Both the position numbers and the translations under genes were made by a program. The notes under the pieces were generated by a model. The model ran no database searches and was not told the origin of the DNA. It saw only the letters and a program-made list of their open reading frames with translations. From Bacteroides acidifaciens (lineage in GTDB: Bacteria > Bacteroidota > Bacteroidia > Bacteroidales > Bacteroidaceae): a DNA stretch of 64,000 bases. The DNA lies in assembly GCF_903181435.1 (NCBI RefSeq), contig NZ_CAEUHO010000001.1, positions 1,054,001 through 1,118,000 on the forward strand, read 5' to 3'. Positions 32,124-40,152 of this stretch are shown here, in pieces; the stretch's first letter is position 1, and every line of letters starts with the position of its first letter.

Positions 32124-32908
32124 AGAAAATATTCGCTCAGGCTTACTTATGGATATTGCTGTTGTTGCTTTATTCTCCTATTGTGATTATCGTTATCTAT
32201 TCTTTTACGGAAGCGAAAGTGTTGGGCAACTGGACTGGTTTCTCCACAAAACTTTATACTTCGCTTTTCACTACGGGCGCGCATCATTCTTTGATGAATG
32301 CATTGATTAACACGATTACTATTGCCCTGCTGGCTGCAACGGTATCTACCTTATTGGGTAGCGTAGCTGCTATCGGCATCTTTAATCTGAAATCCCGTTC
32401 GCGTAAAGCGATTGGTTTTGTGAATAGCATTCCTATTCTGAACGGAGATATCATCACGGGTATTTCTCTTTTCCTTTTGTTTGTTTCTTTAGGAATCACA
32501 CAAGGATACACAACCGTAGTGCTTGCTCATATTACTTTTTGTACGCCATACGTTGTTTTGAGTGTTTTGCCTCGTTTGAAGCAGATGAACCCGAATATTT
32601 ATGAGGCCGCTCTTGACTTGGGAGCGACTCCCATGCAAGCCTTGTGGAAAGTCATTGTGCCGGAGATTCGCCCGGGAATGATTAGTGGTTTTATGCTTGC
32701 ATTGACATTATCTATTGATGATTTTGCCGTAACAGTATTTACTATCGGCAATCAGGGTTTGGAGACACTTTCCACTTATATTTATGCCGATGCCCGCAAA
32801 GGTGGTTTGACACCAGAGCTTCGTCCGCTTTCCGCCATTATTTTTGTTGTGGTGCTGGCGTTGCTTATTGTAATCAATTACCGGGCAGGGAAAGCGAAGA
32901 AGAAATAA
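32117..32908 (+). CDS. potC: Spermidine/putrescine ABC transporter permease PotC
   Basis: This 263-aa second permease of the importer has six hydrophobic segments, an EAA loop (EAALDLGATPMQALWKVIVPEIRPG) and the characteristic LSIDDFAVTVF motif of PotC. It overlaps potB by 7 nt. A long inverted repeat lies between it and potD. Confidence 0.93.
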   Translation: MVKKIFAQAYLWILLLLLYSPIVIIVIYSFTEAKVLGNWTGFSTKLYTSLFTTGAHHSLMNALINTITIALLAATVSTLLGSVAAIGIFNLKSRSRKAIGFVNSIPILNGDIITGISLFLLFVSLGITQGYTTVVLAHITFCTPYVVLSVLPRLKQMNPNIYEAALDLGATPMQALWKVIVPEIRPGMISGFMLALTLSIDDFAVTVFTIGNQGLETLSTYIYADARKGGLTPELRPLSAIIFVVVLALLIVINYRAGKAKKK

Positions 32909-32914
32909 TTATTC

Positions 32915-32974
32915 AATATGCCAATGCGCTGATATGCTGATTGCATGGCGGCACGTTTTCAGTATTGGCATATT
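32915..32974 (+). repeat. Inverted repeat between potC and potD
   Basis: AATATGCCAAT (32915-32925) is exactly complementary to ATTGGCATATT (32964-32974), with a 38-nt loop. There is no T-run after it, so it is more likely an mRNA-stabilising or processing hairpin than a terminator. Confidence 0.6.
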
Positions 32975-32997
32975 TGCACATTGTAAAATTGTTAATT

Positions 32998-34329
32998 ATG
33001 AAAAGAATAATTCCTGCTATCCTGTTGTTGCTGAGTTTGATGGGATGTTATAATTCCGGCGAGCCTCGCGAACGGGTTCTCAAAATCTATAACTGGGCGG
33101 ATTATATCGGGGATAGTGTGCTCGAGGATTTTCAAGCATATTATAAAGAACAGACAGGCGAAAATATCCGCATCGTTTATCAGACATTCGACATTAATGA
33201 AATAATGTTGACCAAGATAGAGAAGGGACATGAGGATTTCGACGTGGTCTGCCCTTCGGAATACATTATTGAGCGTATGTTGAAGAAGCATCTGCTTCTG
33301 CCTATTGATACGAACTTTGCCCATTCTCCCAACTATATGAACAATGTGGCTCCGTTCATACGGGAGCAGATTAATAAATTGAGTCAGCCGGGTGAAGAAG
33401 CCAGCCGTTATGCGGTATGCTATATGTGGGGAACTGCGGGACTTCTTTATAACCGGGCTTATGTTCCTGATTTGGTCGCTGCATCCTGGGATTGTCTTTG
33501 GAATAAGAAGTATGCCGGCAAAATCCTTATGAAAGATAGTTACCGCGACGCTTACGGTACGGCTATCATTTATGCGCACGCCAAGGAATTGGAAGCGGGG
33601 AGTGTGACAGTGGAAGAACTAATGAACGACTATTCTCCACAGGCTATGGAGCTTGCGGAAAAATATCTGAAAGCCCTGAAACCGAATATAGCAGGCTGGG
33701 AAGCCGATTTCGGCAAGGAGATGATGACGAAGAACAAGGCTTGGTTGAATATGACCTGGAGCGGTGACGCGATATGGGCGATTGAAGAAGCCGATGCGGT
33801 AGGTGTGGACTTGGATTACGAAGTTCCGAAGGAAGGAAGTAATATATGGTATGACGGTTGGGTGATTCCGAAATATGCAAGGAATCCGGAAGCAGCCAGC
33901 TATTTTATCAACTTCATGTGTCGTCCGGATATTGCTCTGAGAAATATGGATTTCTGCGGATATGTAAGTTCGATTGCTACTCCGGAGATTCTGGAAGAGA
34001 AGATAGATACGACACTTACCTATTTTTCCGATCTTAGTTATTTCTTCGGTCCGGACGCCGATAGCATACAGATTGACAAGATACAATATCCCGACCGCAA
34101 AGTAGTGGAACGATGCGCTATGATTCGTGACTTCGGTGATAAGACAAAAGAAGTTCTTGATATCTGGTCGCGTATTAAGGGGGATAATTTAGGAGTGGGT
34201 ATCACTATTCTTATCTTTGTCGTTGTTGCTTTGATGAGCGGCTGGATGATATATAAAAGATGCCAACGTTACAGCCGCCGGAAACAACAAAGGCGCAGAA
34301 GCAGAAGAAAAAAGGTAAAGAGGAATTAA
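32998..34329 (+). CDS. potD: Polyamine-binding protein PotD with C-terminal membrane anchor
   Basis: This 443-aa solute-binding protein has a lipobox-like N-terminus (LLSLMGC) and the PotD signature KIYNWADYIGDSVLEDF. It retains the aromatic and acidic residues typical of polyamine pockets (TWSGDAIWAI, WYDGWVIPKYA). Unusually, after the binding domain it has a hydrophobic segment (about residues 399-417, GVGITILIFVVVALMSGWMI) and then a strongly basic tail rich in R/K. This predicts a second membrane attachment at the C-terminus. I chose the ATG at 32998 for its signal peptide; the longer frame from 32941 is unlikely. It is the last gene of the pot operon. Confidence 0.9.
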   Translation: MKRIIPAILLLLSLMGCYNSGEPRERVLKIYNWADYIGDSVLEDFQAYYKEQTGENIRIVYQTFDINEIMLTKIEKGHEDFDVVCPSEYIIERMLKKHLLLPIDTNFAHSPNYMNNVAPFIREQINKLSQPGEEASRYAVCYMWGTAGLLYNRAYVPDLVAASWDCLWNKKYAGKILMKDSYRDAYGTAIIYAHAKELEAGSVTVEELMNDYSPQAMELAEKYLKALKPNIAGWEADFGKEMMTKNKAWLNMTWSGDAIWAIEEADAVGVDLDYEVPKEGSNIWYDGWVIPKYARNPEAASYFINFMCRPDIALRNMDFCGYVSSIATPEILEEKIDTTLTYFSDLSYFFGPDADSIQIDKIQYPDRKVVERCAMIRDFGDKTKEVLDIWSRIKGDNLGVGITILIFVVVALMSGWMIYKRCQRYSRRKQQRRRSRRKKVKRN

Positions 34330-34368
34330 TTCATGTGCTATATCATAAATCATTTGATACATCATAAA

Positions 34369-34410
34369 AAATAAAGCCCGGTAAGAACAGTTACCGAGCT
34401 TTATTTTTTA
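34369..34410. terminator. Bidirectional terminator between potD and the AlkD-like gene
   Basis: AAATAAAGCCCGGTAA (34370-34385) pairs with TTACCGAGCTTTATTT (34391-34406), with T-runs on both strands. Confidence 0.85.
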
Positions 34411-34418
34411 TGGTGTCA

Positions 34419-35111
34419 TTACCTCCGTTTCATACCACGAAGTATATCTTTAGTTTCCTTGTCTATTCGGAGAGATTCGATAGTTTTCTGCAATGACTTA
34501 TTATAAGTCCAGTTATCCAGCTTGCTCTGTTTAAGGTACTCCATTGTCTTTTCGGGGAATTTGATGAAACAGATGGACATCATCCAAGCCATAGCCATAC
34601 GTGTATAATAAGCATCGTGGTTGAAAGTGTCTGCATATGCCAGCAATGCGTCGATATGTTCTTCGTCTACATAATGGAAAAGCATCACAATCCCGAAGCG
34701 GATTTCGAACTCTTTGGGAGATATGAGGTAAGGCTGGATAAACTGCCATACAGTTGCTTTTCCTTTCTTCACGGCAGTCTTCAGTTCGCCGCAAAAGATA
34801 TCACATACAGCCCAGTTGTCGATACGTGGAACGAACATGCTTATGTGTTTCATTTGTTCATCCAGTTCCATTTTAGCTAATCCGATAACCATTCCCTGAA
34901 GCATTGTTTCTTCATAAAACTTAGTATCGGTTGCTTCCACAAACATACGCCAGTTATCTCTCTTTGCGATTTCTTTAGCCAATATCCGTAGTTGCGGAAT
35001 ACGTACACCAAGAATATTCCCGATTCCGGGAACTAGGGCAGAATGAAATTCCTGATACTTGGAATCTACCAAATCCTGCAATTCTTTTCGAATGTTTTCT
35101 GTTGTAGTCAT
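34419..35111 (-). CDS. DNA alkylation repair protein, AlkD-like HEAT repeats
   Basis: This 230-aa all-helical protein is of the AlkD/AlkC superfamily. It contains the conserved segments GVRIPQLRILAKEIA, FYEETMLQGMVIG and the IDNWAVCD motif, whose aspartate aligns with the region of the catalytic Asp in AlkD. The family removes alkylated bases such as 7-methylguanine without base flipping. Many Bacteroides members are untested. It is monocistronic, with its own -7 box (minus TACCTTTG at 35133-35140) and convergent with potD. Confidence 0.88.
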   Translation of the reverse strand: MTTTENIRKELQDLVDSKYQEFHSALVPGIGNILGVRIPQLRILAKEIAKRDNWRMFVEATDTKFYEETMLQGMVIGLAKMELDEQMKHISMFVPRIDNWAVCDIFCGELKTAVKKGKATVWQFIQPYLISPKEFEIRFGIVMLFHYVDEEHIDALLAYADTFNHDAYYTRMAMAWMMSICFIKFPEKTMEYLKQSKLDNWTYNKSLQKTIESLRIDKETKDILRGMKRR

Positions 35112-35132
35112 TTTGTATAGTTGGTTTCTTCA

Positions 35133-35140
35133 CAAAGGTA
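35133..35140 (-). promoter_or_regulatory. -7 promoter element of the AlkD-like gene
   Basis: The minus strand reads TACCTTTG, an exact consensus match, 21 nt before the start codon. Confidence 0.65.
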
Positions 35141-35148
35141 TAAAAAAA

Positions 35149-35175
35149 GAGCATGTCTTGCGCGCAGGCATGCTC
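35149..35175. terminator. Terminator hairpin of the DUF4840-like lipoprotein gene
   Basis: GAGCATG (35149-35155) pairs with CATGCTC (35169-35175), with an inner GC-rich loop. On the minus strand it is followed by TTTTTTTA; on the plus strand by ATTTTCTTTTTTTT. Confidence 0.75.
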
Positions 35176-35209
35176 CATTTTCTTTTTTTTCCAGCGAAAG
35201 GTTTGTATG

Positions 35210-35863
35210 TTACTTCTTGACCATGCTGAAAGTGAATGTCGTAACGGGGAAATTGGGGAAATTTACATCTCCGACTTTTACTCCAGTTGCTTTGATAACG
35301 AATGCCAGTTTTTTGCCGTCATAAGCATAAACGCCATTCTTTTTAGCTTCAATAGTTACTATTATAAGATTTTCAGCCGGTTCTTGTCCTTCTTCTTGTA
35401 CTTGAATCGGTTCGGTGTATTTAATTTCCAGTGGTTCAGGTTTTAGTTGAAGTAAGATGTTAGATTTACTTTCATCAAAGGTCGGTGTATAAGGAATGTT
35501 GTAGTTAATATCGCCCAAATTTTCGATGATAGCTCCTGCATTTTCTTCACCGACGATGCTTTTAATCAGGTCGTCAACCGGAAGTTTCTTAATCATAATC
35601 TGATTGTCTTTTACTTCGGCAGTAACTTCGGCTCCTGCCGGTTCTTCTCCCTCTTCTGCATTTGCTTGGGGACTGACGGGGGTGGATTCCGTCAGCATTG
35701 TGCCGGAATAATTGCCATCAACATCTTTAAGGGAATATACAGGAATGTCCGAATCGTCGTCACTGCTACATGCAGTAAAAGAAGTGACCATGCTCAGTGT
35801 CATTGCCAATAAGACAAAGCGATTAAAACAACAAACTTTTTTCATTTTAGTTAAAGTTTTCAT
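35210..35863 (-). CDS. DUF4840-like lipoprotein
   Basis: This predicted lipoprotein of up to 217 aa has an N-terminal hydrophobic segment and lipobox (SFTAC) followed by an acidic SSDDDSD linker. The mature domain has beta-rich segments (VDGNYSGTMLTE; KKLAFVIKATGVKVGDV) resembling the Bacteroides DUF4840 family, whose function is unknown. An internal Met at codon 7 (MKKVCCFNRF) gives an equally plausible start. A Glu/Ala-rich insertion (ANAEEGEEPAGAEV) lies at about residues 68-82. It is monocistronic with a terminator. Confidence 0.7.
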   Translation of the reverse strand: MKTLTKMKKVCCFNRFVLLAMTLSMVTSFTACSSDDDSDIPVYSLKDVDGNYSGTMLTESTPVSPQANAEEGEEPAGAEVTAEVKDNQIMIKKLPVDDLIKSIVGEENAGAIIENLGDINYNIPYTPTFDESKSNILLQLKPEPLEIKYTEPIQVQEEGQEPAENLIIVTIEAKKNGVYAYDGKKLAFVIKATGVKVGDVNFPNFPVTTFTFSMVKK

Positions 35864-35879
35864 ACTGTTTAAATAATTA

Positions 35880-36330
35880 GATTATTAATTTCAAAATTAA
35901 GGTGTACGTACATAGTATAAATGCTACGATTAATACAATACTGCATGAAGAAGTAAAAAAAGAAAGGCTTCTTTATGCAAGTGTTATAGTGAAGATCCCT
36001 GTCGGTGGGATCTTCGGATATATAGCTTCGTATTTGTTTTATTGTTTTTTTCATGGTAGACTCACTTGGCGTTATTCCAAAATACTCTTTGTATTTATAG
36101 CTTTCAAAAGCGTGCAACAAATTTCTTCATGCCTCTACCGACTGATGAACGGTGCTGTGCGGACAAAGGCACTGACCGAGGCGAAGCGGACGGTCGAATT
36201 AGAGCGTGACAGTGTTATGGCACATTAAAACATCGCCACACACTCAAAGAGGTTGGCGATGTCGCGGAAGGTCGGTATGATTGGAAAATTGAGAGAGGGC
36301 GAGGTGGCATAAGTCGATAAATACCAACTG
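35880..36330 (-). pseudogene. Decayed sequence with possible AraC-type C-terminus
   Basis: The minus strand around 36046-36120 encodes HAFESYKYKEYFGITPSES, which resembles the end of an AraC-family DNA-binding domain (...F...YFGITPSEYRK). The frame is stopped just upstream and no full domain is present. The plus-strand frame at 35902-36228 has no recognisable features. A small hairpin CATCGCCA/TGGCGATG lies at 36231-36261. I read this as remnants of lost genes, with low confidence in the AraC assignment. Confidence 0.3.
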
Positions 36331-36341
36331 GGTTAATATTT

Positions 36342-36854
36342 TTAAGACATATAGTTCATGATAAGCAACTTGTTCCTCTCAAAATCCTTGCGTGAACTAA
36401 TATTCAATGAACCAAGTGTGCGTACTCCTTTTTCACTTAGATAAAAGGATGGATATTCGATTGATACTCGGAACATCTTACCCTTATATTCCAACATTAT
36501 CTTATACTCCTTTCTTACACTATCAAAGTTGATGTCCTTCATAGCGCATCCTTCTGGCAACAGCTTCTTTGTCTTGCCTATAATGAGATATTGCTTAATC
36601 CAATTCTCATATAGGAAGATTCCGCTTGAAATAATGAATACTATGAAAAAAAAGATTAAACCAACAGAAATTGTGTGCCAAGAGATACTTTCCTCGTTAT
36701 GCGAACAAATTAACAGGTAGATTGAGCATAGTATTAGGCAGATGGTCAAAGTCCATGGGATAGAGAACAGCATGCAGTCAGATAGTGCGTACTTGAAAGA
36801 CGAATAGTAACCCGTTTTCTCTCCACTCCAAAATCGTTTATCGGTCAGTTTCAT
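36342..36854 (-). CDS. Unknown two-helix membrane protein
   Basis: This 170-aa protein starts MKLTDKRFWSGEKTGYYSSF. Two hydrophobic segments lie at about residues 31-49 (ending LCSIYLLIC) and 63-81 (GLIFFFIVFIISSGIFLY), followed by a 90-aa soluble domain (KYKIML, FRVSIEYPSFYLSEKGVRTLG). I do not recognise the family. Its ATG overlaps the stop of the preceding 104-aa gene (ATGA), and that gene in turn overlaps the HxlR regulator gene. The three probably form one transcript. The topology places the C-terminal domain in the cytoplasm or periplasm depending on orientation, which the sequence does not settle. Confidence 0.6.
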   Translation of the reverse strand: MKLTDKRFWSGEKTGYYSSFKYALSDCMLFSIPWTLTICLILCSIYLLICSHNEESISWHTISVGLIFFFIVFIISSGIFLYENWIKQYLIIGKTKKLLPEGCAMKDINFDSVRKEYKIMLEYKGKMFRVSIEYPSFYLSEKGVRTLGSLNISSRKDFERNKLLIMNYMS

Positions 36855-37165
36855 GGTCTTATATATAAATGATTATTCAAAACGACTTCTTCAACTTGAT
36901 TTTTTGGTAAGGTTGTGCGAATGTGCATATAAAAATCATATCCGAAATCAATATAGAAATTATGGAACTGATTGGAAAATACGTCATAACAGTATTCTCG
37001 CAGGCATAAGCGTAGATATCGGCACAATCTGATAGTGGGATTCTCAATCCCTCTCGTATCTTCCGGACCGCATTTAGTAATTTGAAATGGAATAGTCAAA
37101 TTCACTATCACCAACCATCTGCCTCCTTTCCGCGAAAGCATGACCAACCGATTATAATTTATCAT
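36851..37165 (-). CDS. Unknown small protein between HxlR regulator and membrane protein
   Basis: This reading frame of up to 104 aa is rich in Arg, Tyr and Cys. It shows no signal peptide or known motif; the middle contains RLCRYLRLCLREYCYDVFSNQFHNFYIDFGYDFYMH split by short loops. Support for it being real comes from its position. It overlaps the HxlR stop by 14 nt and its TGA overlaps the next gene's ATG. The codon pattern is weak, so a later start (for example the Met at codon 9, 37141) or a non-coding reading cannot be excluded. Confidence 0.4.
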   Translation of the reverse strand: MINYNRLVMLSRKGGRWLVIVNLTIPFQITKCGPEDTRGIENPTIRLCRYLRLCLREYCYDVFSNQFHNFYIDFGYDFYMHIRTTLPKNQVEEVVLNNHLYIRP

Positions 37166-37505
37166 CCAACAACTGCTTACCCCATTCAGCTATATCTCTT
37201 ATGATAGGCAATATTGATTGCCCTACTGGTGTGAGTGAGTATTCTACGCGAGGAGGAACAACTGGATATACCTCTCGTTTTACTATACCATCATATTCCA
37301 ATTCTCTTGCAGTTTGAGTAAACATCTTATTTGACACCCCCGACATCTTACGTTGCAAATCTGATGAACGTAAAGCTCCATTTTGCAACATATAAATCAT
37401 TATGATTTTCCACTTGCCGCCTATTTTGTCAAGAGCAAGGTCAAGCGTACAAAAATATTCTCTTCCATGAAAAAATATTTTATCCGTATTGTTTTGTTTT
37501 TCCAT
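37152..37505 (-). CDS. HxlR-family winged-helix regulator
   Basis: This 117-aa protein is one HxlR domain. It contains FCTLDLALDKIGGKWKIIMIYML, the recognition-helix area RSSDLQRKMSGVSNKMFTQTARELE, and the wing VVPPRVEYSLTPVG. HxlR proteins are DNA-binding repressors or activators that often sense thiol-reactive or redox signals. It is divergent from the iron-sulfur flavoprotein gene, with an AGTTA-5-TAACT palindrome in the shared promoter region. The flavoprotein is therefore the likely target, along with its own operon. Confidence 0.9.
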   Translation of the reverse strand: MEKQNNTDKIFFHGREYFCTLDLALDKIGGKWKIIMIYMLQNGALRSSDLQRKMSGVSNKMFTQTARELEYDGIVKREVYPVVPPRVEYSLTPVGQSILPIIRDIAEWGKQLLDDKL

Positions 37506-37519
37506 AATTTACTCCTTTT

Positions 37520-37558
37520 AGTTACTATATAACTTATTGGTGCGTACTTGCAAAGATA
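37520..37558 (-). promoter_or_regulatory. HxlR promoter with candidate operator
   Basis: AGTTA (37520-37524) and TAACT (37530-37534) form a palindrome of the type found at HxlR targets. The minus-strand -7 box TATCTTTG is at 37551-37558. On the plus strand TTACTTTG (37571-37578) is a near-consensus -7 box for the divergent flavoprotein gene. Confidence 0.5.
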
Positions 37559-37597
37559 AGAATAATGGACTTACTTTGCATGCAAATTCGACAATAT

Positions 37598-38245
37598 ATG
37601 AATTCAATAATCATCATCAACGGAAGCCCTCGCAAGGACGGGAACACGGCAAAAATGTGTCGTGCTTTTGCCGAGGGTGTTAAATCACAGTTGCAAGACG
37701 CAACTGTTGAAACCGTCAATCTTTATGACTTTGATTTCAAAGGTTGCCGCAGTTGCTTTGCGTGTAAACTCAAAGGGACAAAGAGTTACGGTCATTGTTC
37801 CGTCAAAGACTCAATAATGCCAGTTCTTGAAAAGGCGGCTCAGGCGGATATTCTGGTACTCGGCTCTCCAATTTTCCTGATGGATGTATCCGCACAGATG
37901 AAAGCCTTTCTCGAAAGACTTATCTTCCCGTTTGCCACTTATGAAGCCGGCTATAAAACGATTGCACCAAAACGATGTGATGTGGCAACCATATATACCA
38001 TGAATGTTCCAAAAGAAATGTTCCCCGAGGCTGTCATTGCAAACATAGAATCTTTCATCGGACACGTTTTCAATCAACCTAACCGAATCTGTGCGTTCAA
38101 CACATATCAGTTCTCCGACTATTCCAAGTATGTCGTTGAGGTATTTGACGAGGAAAGTAAGAGGAAATATCGGGATGATATGTTCTCTATTGAATTAGAA
38201 TCAGCCTTTACTTTAGGCAAGAAAATGGCTGAGAACATCGGATAG
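37598..38245 (+). CDS. Iron-sulfur flavoprotein (NADPH-dependent FMN reductase family)
   Basis: This 215-aa flavodoxin-like protein has the FMN phosphate loop NGSPRKDGNT (residues 8-17). A compact cysteine motif at C50, C53, C56 and C67 (CX2CX2CX10C) is the likely 4Fe-4S site of Isf-type flavoproteins. Electron transfer or quinone/nitro-compound reduction is inferred; the physiological partner is unknown. I chose the start at 37598 because the -7 box lies just upstream and the flavodoxin strand MNSIIIINGS starts there. An upstream ATG at 37565 precedes the promoter. It is divergent from hxlR. Confidence 0.85.
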   Translation: MNSIIIINGSPRKDGNTAKMCRAFAEGVKSQLQDATVETVNLYDFDFKGCRSCFACKLKGTKSYGHCSVKDSIMPVLEKAAQADILVLGSPIFLMDVSAQMKAFLERLIFPFATYEAGYKTIAPKRCDVATIYTMNVPKEMFPEAVIANIESFIGHVFNQPNRICAFNTYQFSDYSKYVVEVFDEESKRKYRDDMFSIELESAFTLGKKMAENIG

Positions 38246-38722
38246 ACGTCTTTCCGCTTCGCATACTTGCTCCATAATTTTGCGGCACAACCACAAGATT
38301 ATGGAGTATATTGTTTTGTCCCTTTTTAAGTACGTTTGGGTCTTGACCTCAGTCCAGCGGCTCTTTCTATGCGATAAAAAAACTATCAAGTGTTAATATT
38401 TGATTAAATCTTCCATTCCAAATTGTTTAAATGGAGTGTAAAATATTGCCAATATATTGATGGTGTTCCGATAAAATTATTTTGAATCTATGTATGCTTT
38501 ACCAAAATCATCAGGTCGATTTAATGTATTCTATAGCATGAATTAATAAATTTCGGCTTTCTATTAGCTATTTTATACGATGTTTTAGTCTGTTTTCTCC
38601 TTCGGGAAGCCATGCGGGCGAACTTATATCGAACTGATGTTAATTATTTGAGAATTGAAAGAGTTAGTAGTTTCTGTTATTAACTTAGAGAAGGAACCGT
38701 CTCTTAAAAAAGGGAAAATAAA
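38246..38722. other. Gene-free spacer downstream of the flavoprotein gene
   Basis: It holds a hairpin CTCCATAAT/ATTATGGAG (38270-38306) that may end the flavoprotein transcript, although no T-run follows. The rest is AT-rich with no coding pattern or recognisable RNA. Confidence 0.5.
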
Positions 38723-38801
38723 ATAGTGACGCTATCCGCAGCGGATGGCGTCACTATATGAGTAGGATAGTGACGGTATCACGAGTGGATAGCGTCACTA
38801 T
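38723..38801. repeat. Twin 35-bp hairpin repeats, likely terminator of the fuc operon
   Basis: Two related inverted repeats, 38723-38757 and 38767-38801, share ATAGTGACG and CGTCACTAT arms. The first is almost perfect over 17 bp. The minus strand continues into a T-rich tract after the first repeat, so together they can end the fucose transcript. The plus strand is also followed by TTTTT. Confidence 0.7.
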
Positions 38802-38816
38802 TTTTAAGTCTGTTTT

Positions 38817-40133
38817 TTACCAGTTTCTTTTTAGTGTACGGTAACCGTAACCGCTAATCACAAGGAAGCAGATAAAAGGTAAAATGAATGAAACATTGAC
38901 GGCAGGCAGGCATCCGATTTCTTTCATATCGATGATGCTTGCTTGCAGTGGAGGAAGAATTGAACCACCCAGAATAGCCATGATAAGGCCGGCTGCGCCG
39001 AATTTGGCGTCGTCTCCCATACCTTTCAGCGCAATGCCGTAAATGGTGGGGAACATTAGTGACATACAAGCGGAAACTGCAACTAAGCAGTAGAGTCCGA
39101 AGATATTTTGAAGGAAGATGGTGCCTAACGTGAAAATACCACCGCAAATGGCAAGGAGCATCAGTAGCTTTCCGGCATTGAGATAGCGCAGGATGAAGGT
39201 ACAGATAAAGCGGCTGATACAGAAGATAACCATTGCTATAATGTTATATTGCTGCGAGAGGACTTCAGCGCTCTTCTCATCCATTCCGAATTCCGGTGAC
39301 ATAAATAGGCGGGTGCCGTATTGGATAATGAACGTCCAGCACATGATTTGTGCGCCTACATAGAAGAATTGGGCAATCACTCCTTCGCGATAACGTGTTT
39401 CTTTGAAAATACGTTTTAATGTCGGTAAGAAGTCTATTTTGTGATTCTGATCTCCATTCTTCGGCATTTTGACAAACCGGATTAGGAGCAACATGGCTAC
39501 GATGACCAGTCCGATAATAAGATAAGGGGCAATCAGGACAGCGAGGTCGCTTTCCTTGATAGCTTGGAATTCGCTGTCGTTGAGTAGGGCGCGGTCTTCA
39601 GTACCCATCGGGTGTAGTTTGGCTTGAATAAACTGCATAGCTACATACATTCCGAGGAGTGACCCCATCGGATTGAAGGACTGTGCGAGGTTCAGGCGGC
39701 GGGTGGCAGTCTCTTCCGTTCCCATAGAAAGGATATACGGATTACAACTTGTTTCCAGAAAGGAAAGTCCGCAGGTAAGGATAAAGTAGGCTATCAGAAA
39801 CGGATAATATTCTCCCGTCATCTTAGCGGGAAAGAATAAGAAAGCTCCGAATGCATACATTCCAAGTCCCAGCAGGACACCGGCTTTGTATGAGTATTTG
39901 CGGATGAACATGGCCGCAGGGAAAGCCATGGCAAAGTAGCCGCCATAAAAGGCTACCTGTACCAACGCTCCGTCAGTGGCGCTCATCCGGAAGATTTTGG
40001 AAAATGCTTTCACCATCGGATTGGTAATATCGTTTGCAAATCCCCATAACGCAAAACAAGAGGTAATGAGAATAAAGGGGATGAGGTAGCTGATGCCATC
40101 TTTTGAGATAATGGACTGCTTAGTGTGTTTCAT
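38817..40133 (-). CDS. fucP: L-fucose permease (MFS, fucose:H+ symporter)
   Basis: This 438-aa MFS protein has 12 predicted membrane segments. The FucP-type residues are visible: FANDI with D35 (equivalent to the essential Asp46 of E. coli FucP) and FLETSCNPYI with the second acidic residue (E. coli Glu135). It imports L-fucose released from mucin glycans. It is the last gene of the fuc operon, 19 nt after the mutarotase gene, and is followed by the twin hairpins. Confidence 0.93.
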   Translation of the reverse strand: MKHTKQSIISKDGISYLIPFILITSCFALWGFANDITNPMVKAFSKIFRMSATDGALVQVAFYGGYFAMAFPAAMFIRKYSYKAGVLLGLGMYAFGAFLFFPAKMTGEYYPFLIAYFILTCGLSFLETSCNPYILSMGTEETATRRLNLAQSFNPMGSLLGMYVAMQFIQAKLHPMGTEDRALLNDSEFQAIKESDLAVLIAPYLIIGLVIVAMLLLIRFVKMPKNGDQNHKIDFLPTLKRIFKETRYREGVIAQFFYVGAQIMCWTFIIQYGTRLFMSPEFGMDEKSAEVLSQQYNIIAMVIFCISRFICTFILRYLNAGKLLMLLAICGGIFTLGTIFLQNIFGLYCLVAVSACMSLMFPTIYGIALKGMGDDAKFGAAGLIMAILGGSILPPLQASIIDMKEIGCLPAVNVSFILPFICFLVISGYGYRTLKRNW

Positions 40134-40152
40134 GGTCGTTCTTGATATTTTT

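Noticed and set aside
35902..36228. 108-aa plus-strand frame in the accessory spacer
   Set aside because: No recognisable motif, no consensus promoter, and the region looks decayed on both strands.
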